A stretch of 64,000 nt of DNA from Ruixingdingia sedimenti (GCF_031432425.1 NZ_JAVKPH010000001.1:1-64000), one strand, 5' to 3'; positions 33,170-42,495 are shown, counted from the first letter of the stretch. The notes: generated by a model from the sequence alone, not told the origin. Made by a program: numbers and translations.

Positions 33170-35071
33170 GTGACACGCCACGCCATCATCCCGCCGATGG
33201 AAACCGTCAAGGGCGTCGCGGTGAACGCCGAACCCGGCAGCCGCCCGGTGCTGATCGACGGCTGCGACACGATTTCCGCCCTGTTCCGCCTGCGCTGCGC
33301 ACAGCATCCCACCCGCACGGTGCATCGCGAAAAGACGCTCGGCATCTGGCACAGCTACAGTTGGGGCGACTGGTGGGATCACGCGCGCTGGATCGGGCTC
33401 GGCCTGCGCCGTCTGGGCCTGCGGCGGGGCGAGGTGGTGCAGATCCTGTCCGAGGACCGCAAGGAATGGCTGTATTTCGATCAGGGCATCCAATGCGTCG
33501 GCGGCATCGCATCCGGCGTCTACACCACCGATTCCGCCGGACAACTGGCCTATCTGCTGACGGATTCCGCCTGCCGTTTCCTGATCGTGGAAAACGAGGA
33601 ACAACTGGACAAGTTCCTCGACATTCCCGGCGGCGCGCCGGGGGTGGAAAAGGTCGTCATCCTCGACGACGAGGGGCTGCACGGCCTCAGGGGCGACCGG
33701 TTCCTGTTCCTGCCCGATCTCTACGCGCTCGGCCGGCAGGAAGAGGCCGACCACCCCGGCGCGTTCGAGACGGAAATCGACCGCAACCGGGCCGAAGACG
33801 TGGCGCTGCTGATCTACACATCCGGCACCACCGGGCCGCCCAAGGGCGCGATGCTGACGCATGAAAACATCCTCGCCGGGATGCAGGCCGGCCTGCGCGC
33901 GCTGGAGGTGGACGAGGATACCGAACAACTGTGCTTCCTGCCGCTGTGCCATATCTTCGAACGCAACAACTCGGCCTATTTCCCCATCGCGGTGCGGTCC
34001 ACGGTGAATTTCGCCGAAAGCCCCGAAACCGTGTTCGACAACCTGCGCGAGGTGAGCCCCCATGTCTTTGCCGCCGTGCCGCGGGTCTGGGAAAAGGTGT
34101 TCTCGCGCGTGACGATCATGGCGCAGGAGGCGACATGGACCGGCCGCATGGTCTGGGGGCTGGCGCTGCGGGCGGGGTTCGCGCGGGCCGATGCCGACAT
34201 CGCCGGTCGGCGGCCCGGGGCGGGGGTGCGGCTGGCGGCGTGGCTGGCCGACTGGCTGGTCTTTCGCAACCTGCGCCACATGCTGGGAATGAACCGCCTG
34301 GCGCAGGGCATCAGCGGCGCCGCCCCGATCAGCCCGGCGCTCCTGCGCTGGTACGCCGCCATCGGCGTGCCGGTGGTCGAAGGCTACGGCATGACCGAAA
34401 ACGCCGCCACCTGCACCGTCAACCGCGCGGGCGCGAACCGCCCCGGCACGGTGGGCCCGGCCATGCCCGGCATCGCCCTGCGCATCGCCCCGGATGGCGA
34501 GGTGCAGGCGCAGGGCCCGGCCAATTTCAAGGGCTACTGGAACCTGCCCGACAAGACCGCGGAAACCTTCACCGCAGACGGCTGGCTGCGCACCGGCGAC
34601 ATCGGGCGGCTGGATGCGGATGGCCGCCTGACCATCACCGGGCGGCTCAAGGACATCATCATCACCCAGGGCGGCAAGAACATCACCCCGGCCGAAATCG
34701 AAAGCCGGCTGAAGTTCAGCCCCTATATCAGCGATGCCGTCATCATCGGCGACAAGCGCAAGTACCTGACCGCGCTGATCATGATCGACCAGGAAAATGT
34801 CGAGAAATTCGCGCAGGACCACAAGGTCCCGTTTTCCGATTTCGCCTCGCTCACCCGCACGCAGGCGGTGCAGGACCTGATCCGGGCAGAGGTGGACGCC
34901 GTGAACCGCGAATTCGCCCGGGTGGAACAGATCAAGGATTTCCGCCTGATCGACATCCTGCTGACGGCAGAGGACGAGGAACTGACCGCCACCATGAAGC
35001 TGAAACGCAGCTTCGTGGAACGCAAGCACAGCCATCTGATCGAGGACATGTACAGGCCCGAAGGGCCATAG
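33170..35071 (+). CDS. AMP-forming acyl-CoA synthetase (FadD15-like)
   Basis: The GTG at 33170 was chosen because GGAGGTGAG stands just before it; an ATG at 33158 would add four residues. The product has about 633 residues. Motifs are LLIYTSGTTGPPKGAMLTHE (P-loop), EGYGMTENAATC, GWLRTGDIGRLDADG and GRLKDIIITQGGKNITPAEI (hinge and catalytic-lysine loop). It activates a carboxylic acid to an acyl-AMP and then an acyl-CoA. Its place between livF and the binding-protein gene suggests that the imported compound is a carboxylate converted to a CoA ester on entry. Confidence 0.88.
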   Translation: MTRHAIIPPMETVKGVAVNAEPGSRPVLIDGCDTISALFRLRCAQHPTRTVHREKTLGIWHSYSWGDWWDHARWIGLGLRRLGLRRGEVVQILSEDRKEWLYFDQGIQCVGGIASGVYTTDSAGQLAYLLTDSACRFLIVENEEQLDKFLDIPGGAPGVEKVVILDDEGLHGLRGDRFLFLPDLYALGRQEEADHPGAFETEIDRNRAEDVALLIYTSGTTGPPKGAMLTHENILAGMQAGLRALEVDEDTEQLCFLPLCHIFERNNSAYFPIAVRSTVNFAESPETVFDNLREVSPHVFAAVPRVWEKVFSRVTIMAQEATWTGRMVWGLALRAGFARADADIAGRRPGAGVRLAAWLADWLVFRNLRHMLGMNRLAQGISGAAPISPALLRWYAAIGVPVVEGYGMTENAATCTVNRAGANRPGTVGPAMPGIALRIAPDGEVQAQGPANFKGYWNLPDKTAETFTADGWLRTGDIGRLDADGRLTITGRLKDIIITQGGKNITPAEIESRLKFSPYISDAVIIGDKRKYLTALIMIDQENVEKFAQDHKVPFSDFASLTRTQAVQDLIRAEVDAVNREFARVEQIKDFRLIDILLTAEDEELTATMKLKRSFVERKHSHLIEDMYRPEGP

Positions 35072-35082
35072 GGGAGGAAACC

Positions 35083-36240
35083 ATGAAGACACTTTCCACC
35101 ACCATCGCCGCCGCCGCGCTGGCCGCAGGGCTCGCCACGGCGGCCGCCGCCCAACAGGGCGTCACCCAGACGGAAATCGTGATCGGTTCGGTCAACGACC
35201 TGTCGGGCATCTTCGCCGCCATCGGCGTGCCGGCCATCAACGGCGCCAACCTGCGCTTCGATCAGGCGAACGAGGCCGGCGGCATCCACGGCCGCAAGAT
35301 CCGCTTCGTGGTCGAGGACCACGGCTATCAGCTGCCCAAGGCGACGCAGGCCTACAACAAGCTGGTCAACCGCGATCAGGTGTTTGCGATGATCCTGTCG
35401 CTCGGCACGCCGCACAACCTCGCGGGGTTCCAGATCATGGACCCGAAGGGGATCTTCAACATCAACCCCCTGACCGCCGCGCGCGAGATGCTGCCCGATC
35501 CCCCGGGCCGGAAATTCGTCGCCTATTCCAGCTATTACGACCAGATCGCCGCGGGGCTGCGCTATCTCAAGCAGGAACATGGCGTCACCAAGGTCTGCAC
35601 CATGTACCTGCCCACCGACTTCGGCACCGAAACCGCCGCGGCCAGTAAGGAGGTGGTGGCGGATCTGGGAATGGAATTCGTGTCGGAAACCACCCACAAG
35701 CCGGACGAACAGGATTTCGTCGGCGCGGTGCAGAAGCTGCGCGCGGACGGCTGCGAGGTGGTGACGACCGCGCTCGGCGTGCGCGCGGGGATCACGGTGG
35801 TCGGCACCGCCAAGCAACTGGGCTGGACCGAGGCGAAGTTCCTGACCAGCGCCGCGGGCTTTCTGGAGGCCGTGGCGGCGGTGCCGGGCGGCGTGACCGA
35901 CGGGCTTTATGCCGCGTCGGGCTGGGTGGATCTTCAGGCGCGCAAGGACGATCCGGCGCCGGCAGAGTTCATGACCGCCTTCACGGCGAAATACAACCAG
36001 CCCGCCACCGGTTTTGCCATGCTCGGCTATGCCACCGCCGACCAGGTGGTCCGCGCGCTGGAGGCAGCGGGGCCGGACCTGACCGGGGACAGCTTCCTCG
36101 CCGCGATGGAAAACCTCGACTATCAGGACGAACTGATGGACACCCGCATCAAGACCAGCCCCGACAACCACCAGGCCGCCAATGACGTGACCATCTCGGT
36201 GGTCGAGGGCGGTCTTTGGAAACTGATCGCGCGGCAATGA
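35083..36240 (+). CDS. ABC transporter periplasmic binding protein, LivK-like
   Basis: The protein has 385 residues, with GGGGAGGAAA before the ATG. The signal peptide (TTIAAAALAAGLATAAAA) ends near AQQGV. The mature protein is a type I periplasmic binding fold (TEIVIGSVNDLSGIFAAIGV, NEAGGIHGRKIRFVVEDHGY, DFGTETAAASKEVVADLGME). It captures the ligand for the LivHMGF importer and is the last gene of that operon. Sequence relatives bind amino acids, but also amides, urea and aromatic acids, so the ligand is open. Confidence 0.9.
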   Translation: MKTLSTTIAAAALAAGLATAAAAQQGVTQTEIVIGSVNDLSGIFAAIGVPAINGANLRFDQANEAGGIHGRKIRFVVEDHGYQLPKATQAYNKLVNRDQVFAMILSLGTPHNLAGFQIMDPKGIFNINPLTAAREMLPDPPGRKFVAYSSYYDQIAAGLRYLKQEHGVTKVCTMYLPTDFGTETAAASKEVVADLGMEFVSETTHKPDEQDFVGAVQKLRADGCEVVTTALGVRAGITVVGTAKQLGWTEAKFLTSAAGFLEAVAAVPGGVTDGLYAASGWVDLQARKDDPAPAEFMTAFTAKYNQPATGFAMLGYATADQVVRALEAAGPDLTGDSFLAAMENLDYQDELMDTRIKTSPDNHQAANDVTISVVEGGLWKLIARQ

Positions 36241-36247
36241 CCGCACG

Positions 36248-36271
36248 CCGGGGGGCGCAGGCGCCCCCCGG
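36248..36271. terminator. Perfect 11-bp GC stem after the liv operon
   Basis: CCGGGGGGCGC (36248-36258), a two-base loop (AG) and GCGCCCCCCGG (36261-36271) pair perfectly. They lie seven bases after the binding-protein stop and before the converging monooxygenase stop. The position suits a two-way terminator, though no T run follows. Confidence 0.6.
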
Positions 36272-36284
36272 CGCCCCGTCAGCG

Positions 36285-37328
36285 TCAGCCCGCCAGCATC
36301 TCGCGCACCAGCGGGATCACCCGCGTGCCGTAAAGCCGGATCGACTCCATCAGCTGCGCATGCGGCATCGGCCCGCTGGCGTATTTCAGATCGAACCGCG
36401 ACAGGCCGAGCGCCTTCACCGTCGCCGCGATCCGCCGCGCCACCGTTTCCGGCCCGCCGACATACAGCGACCCCTCCGTCGCCTCGTTCAGGAAAGCCGC
36501 CTTCGCCATCGGCGGCCAGCCGCGTTCGCGGCCGATCCGGTCGTGCAGGCGGCGGTAATGGGGCCAGAACACCTCCAGCGCCTCTTCGTCGGTCGCCCCC
36601 ACATGGCCGGGCGAATGCACGCCGATGGGGCGCACCGGCTGGTTCAGTTGCGCGCAGGCGCGATGGTAGAGATCGACATACGGCACGAACCGCCGCGGAT
36701 CGCCGCCGATGATCGCCAGCATCAACCGCAGGTCGTGGCGCACCACCCGGATCACCGATTCCGGGCTGCCCCCGACGCCGAGCCACGTCACCAGCCCCGC
36801 GGGGCCGAGCCGCGGATAGACCCGGGCCTTCGACAGCGCCGGGCGCGTCCCGCCCTGCCACGTCACCTCCTCCTCGCGCAGCAGGCGCGCGAAAAGGTCC
36901 ACCTTTTCCTCGAACAGCTGGTCATAATCCGCCAGGTCATAGCCGAACAGCGGATAGCTTTCCGTGAACGACCCCCGGCCGAGGATCACCTCTGCCCGCC
37001 CCGACGACACCGCGTCGAGCGTGGAAAACCGCTGGAACACCCGCACCGGATCGTCGGAGGACAGCACCGTGACGGCGGTGCCGAGCCGGATCCGGCGGGT
37101 GCGCGCGGCGATGGCGGCCAGCACCACCTCTGGCGCGGAAATGGCGAAATCGTCGCGGTGGTGTTCGCCCAGACCGATGAAATCCACCCCCGCCTCGTCG
37201 GCCAGCACGCCCTGGTCCACCACCTCGCGCAGCACCTGCGCCTGTGGTTGCAGCGTACCGTCGGGGCCGGTCGTCACATCCCCGAACGTGTCGAGGCCGA
37301 GTTCGAGGGTGGCGGGATCGGGGGTCAT
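36285..37328 (-). CDS. Luciferase-like flavin monooxygenase
   Basis: The protein has 347 residues. ELGLDTFGDV, AGVDFIGLGEHHRDDFAISA, RTRRIRLGTAVTVLSSDDPV and RAEVILGRGSFTESYPLFGY are typical of the bacterial luciferase-like (LLM class) TIM-barrel family, which uses reduced flavin and O2 to oxidise a substrate. VTWLGVGGSPESVIR and the closing VIPLVREML also fit. The substrate is unknown. The gene is monocistronic and convergent with the liv operon. Confidence 0.88.
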   Translation of the reverse strand: MTPDPATLELGLDTFGDVTTGPDGTLQPQAQVLREVVDQGVLADEAGVDFIGLGEHHRDDFAISAPEVVLAAIAARTRRIRLGTAVTVLSSDDPVRVFQRFSTLDAVSSGRAEVILGRGSFTESYPLFGYDLADYDQLFEEKVDLFARLLREEEVTWQGGTRPALSKARVYPRLGPAGLVTWLGVGGSPESVIRVVRHDLRLMLAIIGGDPRRFVPYVDLYHRACAQLNQPVRPIGVHSPGHVGATDEEALEVFWPHYRRLHDRIGRERGWPPMAKAAFLNEATEGSLYVGGPETVARRIAATVKALGLSRFDLKYASGPMPHAQLMESIRLYGTRVIPLVREMLAG

Positions 37329-37485
37329 GGCGCGCTCCGCTGTTTTGATCCTGTGATCCTAGCGGGGCGGCCCGCCGGGGGCCAGCGCATCGGCGCACAG
37401 GGGCTGTTCGGCGCCGGCGGGTGTTCGCAATCCGGCCCTGTTCTGCTAACTGGACAGCGGAGTGGCGACGACGGGGGGGGGATGG

Positions 37486-37872
37486 ATGCGCGGTTTCTGG
37501 CTCTTGCCTGCCGGCGCACTGATCGGGGCGGCACTGACCTATGCCGTGATGACGGCTTCGGGCGCGCTCGACCAAGGCGTCGCGCAGACCCATCGCTGCG
37601 ATCAACTGGCGCGCGAGGACGATGCCCGCAGAAGCGCCGCGAAGATCCTTGAACACCTTCTGCGCGACAGAACCCTGCCGGACCTGCGGGCCATCGCCGA
37701 CGCCGCCGGGCTGCGTGTCGACCAGTTCGACAAGGGCGATCATGCGGAAATCGTCGTCGGCCACAGCCCCGGAACGGCGGCCCTGACCTTCGCGGTGCCC
37801 GCAGGCGGCGGCATATCCGTGCGCGCCCTGCCCGGAAGCGCCCCCTGCGACGCATCGGCGGGCGCCCGCTGA
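37486..37872 (+). CDS. Small membrane-anchored hypothetical protein
   Basis: The start is ATGCGCGGTTTCTGG; an in-frame GTG at 37462 is the alternative. A run of nine G precedes the ATG. The product has 128 residues. The N-terminal segment LLPAGALIGAALTYAVMTAS is a signal anchor or uncleaved signal. The rest is soluble, with DQLAREDDARRSAAKILEHL and two cysteines (HRCDQ, APCDA). It converges with folC, 13 bases apart. No family is recognised. Confidence 0.6.
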   Translation: MRGFWLLPAGALIGAALTYAVMTASGALDQGVAQTHRCDQLAREDDARRSAAKILEHLLRDRTLPDLRAIADAAGLRVDQFDKGDHAEIVVGHSPGTAALTFAVPAGGGISVRALPGSAPCDASAGAR

Positions 37873-37885
37873 CCGCCGGGCGCCC

Positions 37886-39160
37886 TCAGCCGTTTTCCCG
37901 CAGCACCACCCCGGCGAGGTAGAGCGAACCGCAGATCAGCACCCTTGCCTGCGGATCCTTGTCCAGAATCGCGGCCAGCGCCGCCGCCACATCCGGCGCG
38001 GTGGCGGCCGCCAGACCCGTGCCGCGGGCGGCCTCGGCCGTCGCCTCTGCCGGCAGGGTGTTGGCCTCGCCCGGGATCGGCACGGCGACCAGCGCGCGGG
38101 CCTGCGCGGCCAGCGGGCGCATGAAGCCCGCGACATCCTTGGTGTTGAGCATGCCGCAGATCAGATAGGTGGGCCGGGGCGGCATCATGGCCAGCGTCGC
38201 CGCCACCGCGGCCCCCCCCGCGGGGTTGTGCCCGCCGTCGAGCCACAGTTCCGCCGCCCCCGCCTTGTCGACCAGCGGGCCACGGCGCAGGCGCTGCATC
38301 CGGGCGGGCCATGCGGCGCGGGTGACGGCGGCTTCGCACGCCGCCTCGCCATGGCCCAGTTCGCGCAGCGCGGCGATGGCGGCGCCGGCATTGTCGATCT
38401 GGTGCGGGCCGGGCAGGTTCGGCAAGGGCAGGTCCAGCAGCCCGCGCGTGTCCTGATAGACCAGCCGTCCGCGTTCGGCCCAGACCTGCCAGTCGCGGTT
38501 GGCGACGGACAGCGGCGCCGACAGCCGTTCCGCCCGCGCCTCGATCGCCGCCAGCCCCTCGGCCGCCTGCGGGCCGACGATGCAGGGCACGCCGCGCTTG
38601 AGGATCCCGGCCTTTTCGCCCGCGATCTCGGCCAGCGTTTCGCCCAGATATTGCTGGTGGTCGATGGACACCGGGGTGATCACCGTCAGCCGCGGCCTGT
38701 CCACCACATTCGTCGCGTCCAGCCGCCCGCCCAGGCCCACCTCCAGCAGCAGCGCATCGGCGGGGGTGCGGGCGAAGGCCAGAAAGGCGGCGCAGGTGGT
38801 GATTTCGAAAAACGTGATCGGCTGGCCGGCATTCGCGGCCTCGCATTCGTCCAGCAGCGCGGCCAGCGCGGGTTCCGCGATCAGGTCGCCGGCCAGCCGG
38901 ATGCGTTCGTGGAACCGCGCCAGATGCGGCGAGGTATAGGCATGCACCCGCAGCCCCTGCGATTCCAGCCCCGCGCGGATCATCGCCTGGGTGGACCCCT
39001 TGCCGTTCGTCCCCGCGACATGGATCACCGGCGGCAGCGCGCGTTCGGGATGGCCGAGCGCCGCCAGCAGCCGGTGCATGCGGTCCAGCGTGAGGTCGAT
39101 CACCTTGGGATGCAGCGCCATCAGCCGTTGCAGGATGGCATCGGAACCGGCGGCGGTCAC
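37886..39160 (-). CDS. folC: Folylpolyglutamate / dihydrofolate synthase
   Basis: The enzyme has 424 residues from a GTG nine bases after the YdhR-like stop. PPVIHVAGTNGKGSTQAMIR is the ATP loop, VHAYTSPHLARFHERIRLAG the folate site, LLLEVGLGGRLDATNVV and PVSIDHQQYLGETLAEIAGE the catalytic core, and ELWLDGGHNPAGGAAVA the Mur-ligase-like third domain. It joins glutamate to dihydropteroate and folates. accD-folC linkage is standard in proteobacteria. Confidence 0.95.
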   Translation of the reverse strand: MTAAGSDAILQRLMALHPKVIDLTLDRMHRLLAALGHPERALPPVIHVAGTNGKGSTQAMIRAGLESQGLRVHAYTSPHLARFHERIRLAGDLIAEPALAALLDECEAANAGQPITFFEITTCAAFLAFARTPADALLLEVGLGGRLDATNVVDRPRLTVITPVSIDHQQYLGETLAEIAGEKAGILKRGVPCIVGPQAAEGLAAIEARAERLSAPLSVANRDWQVWAERGRLVYQDTRGLLDLPLPNLPGPHQIDNAGAAIAALRELGHGEAACEAAVTRAAWPARMQRLRRGPLVDKAGAAELWLDGGHNPAGGAAVAATLAMMPPRPTYLICGMLNTKDVAGFMRPLAAQARALVAVPIPGEANTLPAEATAEAARGTGLAAATAPDVAAALAAILDKDPQARVLICGSLYLAGVVLRENG

Positions 39161-39168
39161 GGGCGGGC

Positions 39169-39474
39169 TCAGACCGGGGCGCGGTCGATGCGCGACAGCG
39201 CGTCGTTCACCGCAAAGGCGATGGCGCGGATGCCGGTGATGCCGAAGGCGCCAAGCCGCGCCGCGTGTTTGGCGCGGTACGCCTCTGCCTGATCGGCGGT
39301 CTCGAAGAGGTAGAGCCCGCCGGCGCGGCCCTCTGCCTCGGATTCCGTCCAGATCTTCCAGACGAGGCCGGGCTCGGTGGCGATGTCCTGCGCCAGCCCC
39401 GCCATCGCCTCGGCCATGGCCGGGCCCCAGGGGCCGGAATAGGGGAAATCGAATTGCAGAAGGGTGCGACTCAT
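39169..39474 (-). CDS. YdhR-like putative monooxygenase
   Basis: This 101-residue protein has LLQFDFPYSGPWGPAMAEAM at the start and WKIWTESEAEGRAGGLYLFE followed by TADQAEAYRAKHAARLGAFG. This matches the YdhR family, dimeric alpha+beta barrels related to Dabb proteins and suspected of small-molecule mono-oxygenation. It is inserted between accD and folC, 42 and 9 bases away, so it shares their transcript. Confidence 0.8.
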   Translation of the reverse strand: MSRTLLQFDFPYSGPWGPAMAEAMAGLAQDIATEPGLVWKIWTESEAEGRAGGLYLFETADQAEAYRAKHAARLGAFGITGIRAIAFAVNDALSRIDRAPV

Positions 39475-39516
39475 GGCGGTTCCTCCGTAGGGCTTCGGTG
39501 CCGGCCGCAGTCTCGC

Positions 39517-40464
39517 CTATTTCGCCGCCGGGACGGAAGCGGAACCTTGCGCGGCCTCGTCCGCCGGGGCCGGGTCGTCGGCCACGGCGGGCGGCAGGTC
39601 GGCCTTCACCGCGGGCGGCTGGCGCAGCAGCATGCGCAGGATGGTGATCAGTTCGTCCCGCATCTGCCGCCGGTGCGTCACCCGGTCCAGCATCCCGTGG
39701 TCGAGCAGATATTCCGCGCGCTGGAACCCCTCGGGCAGCTTTTCGCGGATGGTCTGTTCGATCACGCGCGGCCCGGCAAAGCAGATCAGCGCATTGGGTT
39801 CGGCGATCTGCACATCCCCCAGCATGGCGTAAGAGGCCGTCACCCCCCCCGTGGTCGGATGGGTCAGCACGACGATGTAGGGCAGGCCGGCTTCCTTCAG
39901 CATCTGCACCGCCACCGTGGTGCGCGGCATCTGCATCAACGACAGGATGCCTTCCTGCATCCGCGCACCGCCGGCGGCGGCAAAGACCACCAGCGGCCGG
40001 CGCAGTTCCACCGCGCGTTCGGCGGCGGCGACCAGCGCATTGCCCACATACATGCCCATCGACCCGCCCATGAAGGCGAAATCCTGCGCCGCGGCGACGA
40101 TCGGGGTGCGGCCCATCTCGCCCTCGGCGACCAGCATCGCATCCTTTTCGCCGCTGGCCTTCTGCGCAGCCTTCATGCGTTCGGGGTATTTCTTCTGGTC
40201 GCGGAAATGCAGCGGGTCGGCCAGCGGTTCCGGCACCCGGATCTCGGTGAAGATGCCGCCGTCGAAGAGCGCCCTGAACCTCTCGCGCGGCGTGATCGCC
40301 ATGTGGTGGTCGCAGTTGGTGCAGACGTTGAGGTTGTCCGCCAGTTCGCGGTGGAACAGCATCGTCCCGCATTCGGGGCATTTCGTCCACAGGTTCTCGG
40401 GGATCTCGCGGCGCGAGAACAGCGAGTTGATCTTGGGGCGGACGTAGTTGCTGATCCAGTTCAT
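39517..40464 (-). CDS. accD: Acetyl-CoA carboxylase carboxyltransferase subunit beta
   Basis: The protein has 315 residues from MNWISNYVRPKINSLFSRRE. The zinc ribbon is ENLWTKCPECGTMLFHREL with VCTNCDHHMAI, its four cysteines complete. The crotonase-like core has DFAFMGGSMGMYVGNALVAA, VVFAAAGGARMQEGILSLMQ and GGVTASYAMLGDVQIAEPNA. With AccA it transfers carboxyl from biotin to acetyl-CoA to make malonyl-CoA for fatty-acid synthesis. An Ala/Pro/Asp-rich tail of about 35 residues is probably disordered. Confidence 0.96.
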   Translation of the reverse strand: MNWISNYVRPKINSLFSRREIPENLWTKCPECGTMLFHRELADNLNVCTNCDHHMAITPRERFRALFDGGIFTEIRVPEPLADPLHFRDQKKYPERMKAAQKASGEKDAMLVAEGEMGRTPIVAAAQDFAFMGGSMGMYVGNALVAAAERAVELRRPLVVFAAAGGARMQEGILSLMQMPRTTVAVQMLKEAGLPYIVVLTHPTTGGVTASYAMLGDVQIAEPNALICFAGPRVIEQTIREKLPEGFQRAEYLLDHGMLDRVTHRRQMRDELITILRMLLRQPPAVKADLPPAVADDPAPADEAAQGSASVPAAK

Positions 40465-40553
40465 GCGGGACTGGCCTCCGGTTCGGGGGTCACGGGTCGT
40501 TCCCAGATAAGCGGCACGCGGGGGAAATGCAATCGCGCCTGGGCCCCCGGACG

Positions 40554-41642
40554 TCAGTCTGCCGGGGCGGCGCCGCGGGCCTGGATGCGGCGCAGGCGCC
40601 CCAGCTTCTTCTGCATCGCCTGCGCGCGGCGGCAATCGGGGTCAAGCTGCGCGGCGGTTTCGGCAAGGCGCAGCGCGGTGTCGAAATCGCACAGCCGGAC
40701 ATAGGCCTGCGCCATGCGCAAAAGCGCGTCCTTCGGCGCGCCGTCCCCAGAAAAATCGAGGCGTCCGAATGCCTTGCGCAACGTTTGCGGCCGGGGGCGC
40801 GGCATCGGATGGAACCCCCGGCCGGAACGTTCGATATAATCTGCGATCTCGATGAAGGGGGGCTTGGCCGGGTTTTCCGCCACCACCACGTCGAGGCAAC
40901 GCCGCGCGGCATCGAAATCACCCCGGTCCATCGCATCGACGGCCTGCTTGAGATTGTAGTCGGGCAACAGCGTGGGATCGAGCTCGATCTTCGGCACGTC
41001 GCCGGTGCGGAACACCGACAGGACAAGCTCTTTCAGCCGGTTCTCGCGCAAGAGCCGCTTGGCGACGAGATGTCCCGCATGATCGAGCGGAACGAGCGTC
41101 GCGCCGGGATATACCGGCATCACGAATTCGGTGACGAAGGCGTTGTCGATGGGATTCTGCGGGTCATAGCAGACGACCGGATCGAAAGGGGTGCGCGGGA
41201 CCTCGGGCAGGTCGGGGTGGATGATGCGCGTACCGGCCCAGACCGGATTCTTCTGGAATCGCAGTGCATAGGGATGTGGCGGCAGCTTCGGCGCCAGCGC
41301 GACGGGCCGCGCTTTCGCCGCGGCGGCGTAGAACAACGCGCAATAGCCGCCCAGACTTTGCCCATAGGTGAAAACCTTGTCGTAGTCGCCGAGGACGGGC
41401 GCGATCAATTCGGCGAAGCGGTCCCAGGGCAGGGACTGGTAGAAGTCATGCTTGGCCTCGGCCACATGTACATGGTCGAAACCCTTGGCCAGCAGGAACT
41501 CGCTTCCGAAACCCATGGGCGCGATGTCCATGCCGACCGGGTTGAAGCTGATCACCAGCGTGTCCGAACCCGAGGGCTGCCGATAGCGGGTCATCAGATA
41601 GCGGTCGGTGCCGGCCAAGGTTTCGGGCCTGAAATCAGTCAT
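40554..41642 (-). CDS. Alpha/beta-hydrolase-like protein with TPR-like C-terminus
   Basis: The protein has 362 residues from MTDFRPETLAGTDRYLMTRY. The first 210 residues look like an alpha/beta hydrolase: VISFNPVGMD, then the nucleophile-elbow motif FTYGQSLGGYCALFYAAAAK (G-x-S-x-G), and a late LVPLDHAGHLVAK that could give the histidine. Residues 240-350 have helical pairs resembling tetratricopeptide repeats (AVDAMDRGDFDAARRCLDVV, AQAYVRLCDFDTALRLAETA). The pairing of an esterase-like domain with a protein-interaction domain is unusual. The substrate is unknown; polysaccharide or surface functions are possible by analogy only. Confidence 0.65.
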   Translation of the reverse strand: MTDFRPETLAGTDRYLMTRYRQPSGSDTLVISFNPVGMDIAPMGFGSEFLLAKGFDHVHVAEAKHDFYQSLPWDRFAELIAPVLGDYDKVFTYGQSLGGYCALFYAAAAKARPVALAPKLPPHPYALRFQKNPVWAGTRIIHPDLPEVPRTPFDPVVCYDPQNPIDNAFVTEFVMPVYPGATLVPLDHAGHLVAKRLLRENRLKELVLSVFRTGDVPKIELDPTLLPDYNLKQAVDAMDRGDFDAARRCLDVVVAENPAKPPFIEIADYIERSGRGFHPMPRPRPQTLRKAFGRLDFSGDGAPKDALLRMAQAYVRLCDFDTALRLAETAAQLDPDCRRAQAMQKKLGRLRRIQARGAAPAD

Positions 41643-41923
41643 CGCGCCGGGCTCCTGTCGCGCAAGGGAATAGGGTCTGGATAGCGCCCCTGGCCCGGCG
41701 AGGCAATCGTGGTACCGGGCCCGCCCGTCCCCCGCCCCTGCGCCGGATTTCCGCTGTCCGGCGTCACATATGCGCGATTTTCTGCCCAGGGGGCTTTCCC
41801 GCGGCGGCGAAATCACGCTAAGAGCGGAGGTATCGAGTTGAAACGACCCGCGCCACGGGAAAAGGTCGCTCACGAACGGCGACGGGCCGGGGACAGAGGC
41901 AAGACGGCTGGAGGCCAGGCAGA

Positions 41924-42448
41924 ATGATGGCAAGGACGATCGGCGCGGTGGCTGGCGCGGCATTCGCATTCCTCGGGGGCGCGGCGGCTGCGCAATCCAC
42001 GAACCTCGTCGACACCAAGACCGACTGGAGCGTCTTTGTCGAAAACAATCCCCAGAAGGAATGCTGGGGCGTGGCGCAGCCGAAGGAAACCGTGAACAGC
42101 AAGGACGGCAAGCCCGTCCAGGTCCGCCGGGGCGACATCCTGCTGTTCGTGACCTTCCGTCCCGGTTCGGGCGCGAAGGGCGAGATTTCCTTCACCGGCG
42201 GCTATCCGTTCGCGCCGGGCTCGACCGTGACGGTCGAGATCGGGACGAACCGGTTCGAGATGATGACCGACGGCGAATGGGCCTGGCCCACCGATGCGGC
42301 CGCCGAGGGCGCGGTGCTGGCGGCGCTGAAGGGCGGCAGCCAGGCGGTGCTGACGGCGCGGTCGGCGCGCGGGACGCAGACGAAGGACACCTTTTCGCTG
42401 ATGGGGTTCACCGCCGCGATGCAGGAGGCGGAAAACCGCTGCAAGTGA
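41924..42448 (+). CDS. Invasion-associated locus B (IalB) family protein
   Basis: The protein has 174 residues, with GGAGG ten bases before the ATG. The signal peptide (TIGAVAGAAFAFLGGAAAAQ) leads to a periplasmic domain starting TNLVDTKTDWSVFVENN. PQKECWGVAQPKE and ENRCK hold the conserved cysteine pair, and YPFAPGSTVTVEIGTNRFEM is the IalB hallmark. Family members sit in the alphaproteobacterial periplasm; their molecular role is not settled, and the invasion name derives from Bartonella. Confidence 0.85.
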   Translation: MMARTIGAVAGAAFAFLGGAAAAQSTNLVDTKTDWSVFVENNPQKECWGVAQPKETVNSKDGKPVQVRRGDILLFVTFRPGSGAKGEISFTGGYPFAPGSTVTVEIGTNRFEMMTDGEWAWPTDAAAEGAVLAALKGGSQAVLTARSARGTQTKDTFSLMGFTAAMQEAENRCK

Positions 42449-42472
42449 CCCGGCCGGAACGGCCGGACCCGA

Positions 42473-42494
42473 GCCCCGCCCCCGGCGGGGCTTT
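42473..42494 (+). terminator. Rho-independent terminator after the IalB gene
   Basis: GCCCCGCC pairs with GGCGGGGC across a three- to four-base loop and is followed at once by TTTT, 24 bases after the IalB stop. It is the clearest intrinsic terminator in the window. Confidence 0.8.
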
Positions 42495-42495
42495 T

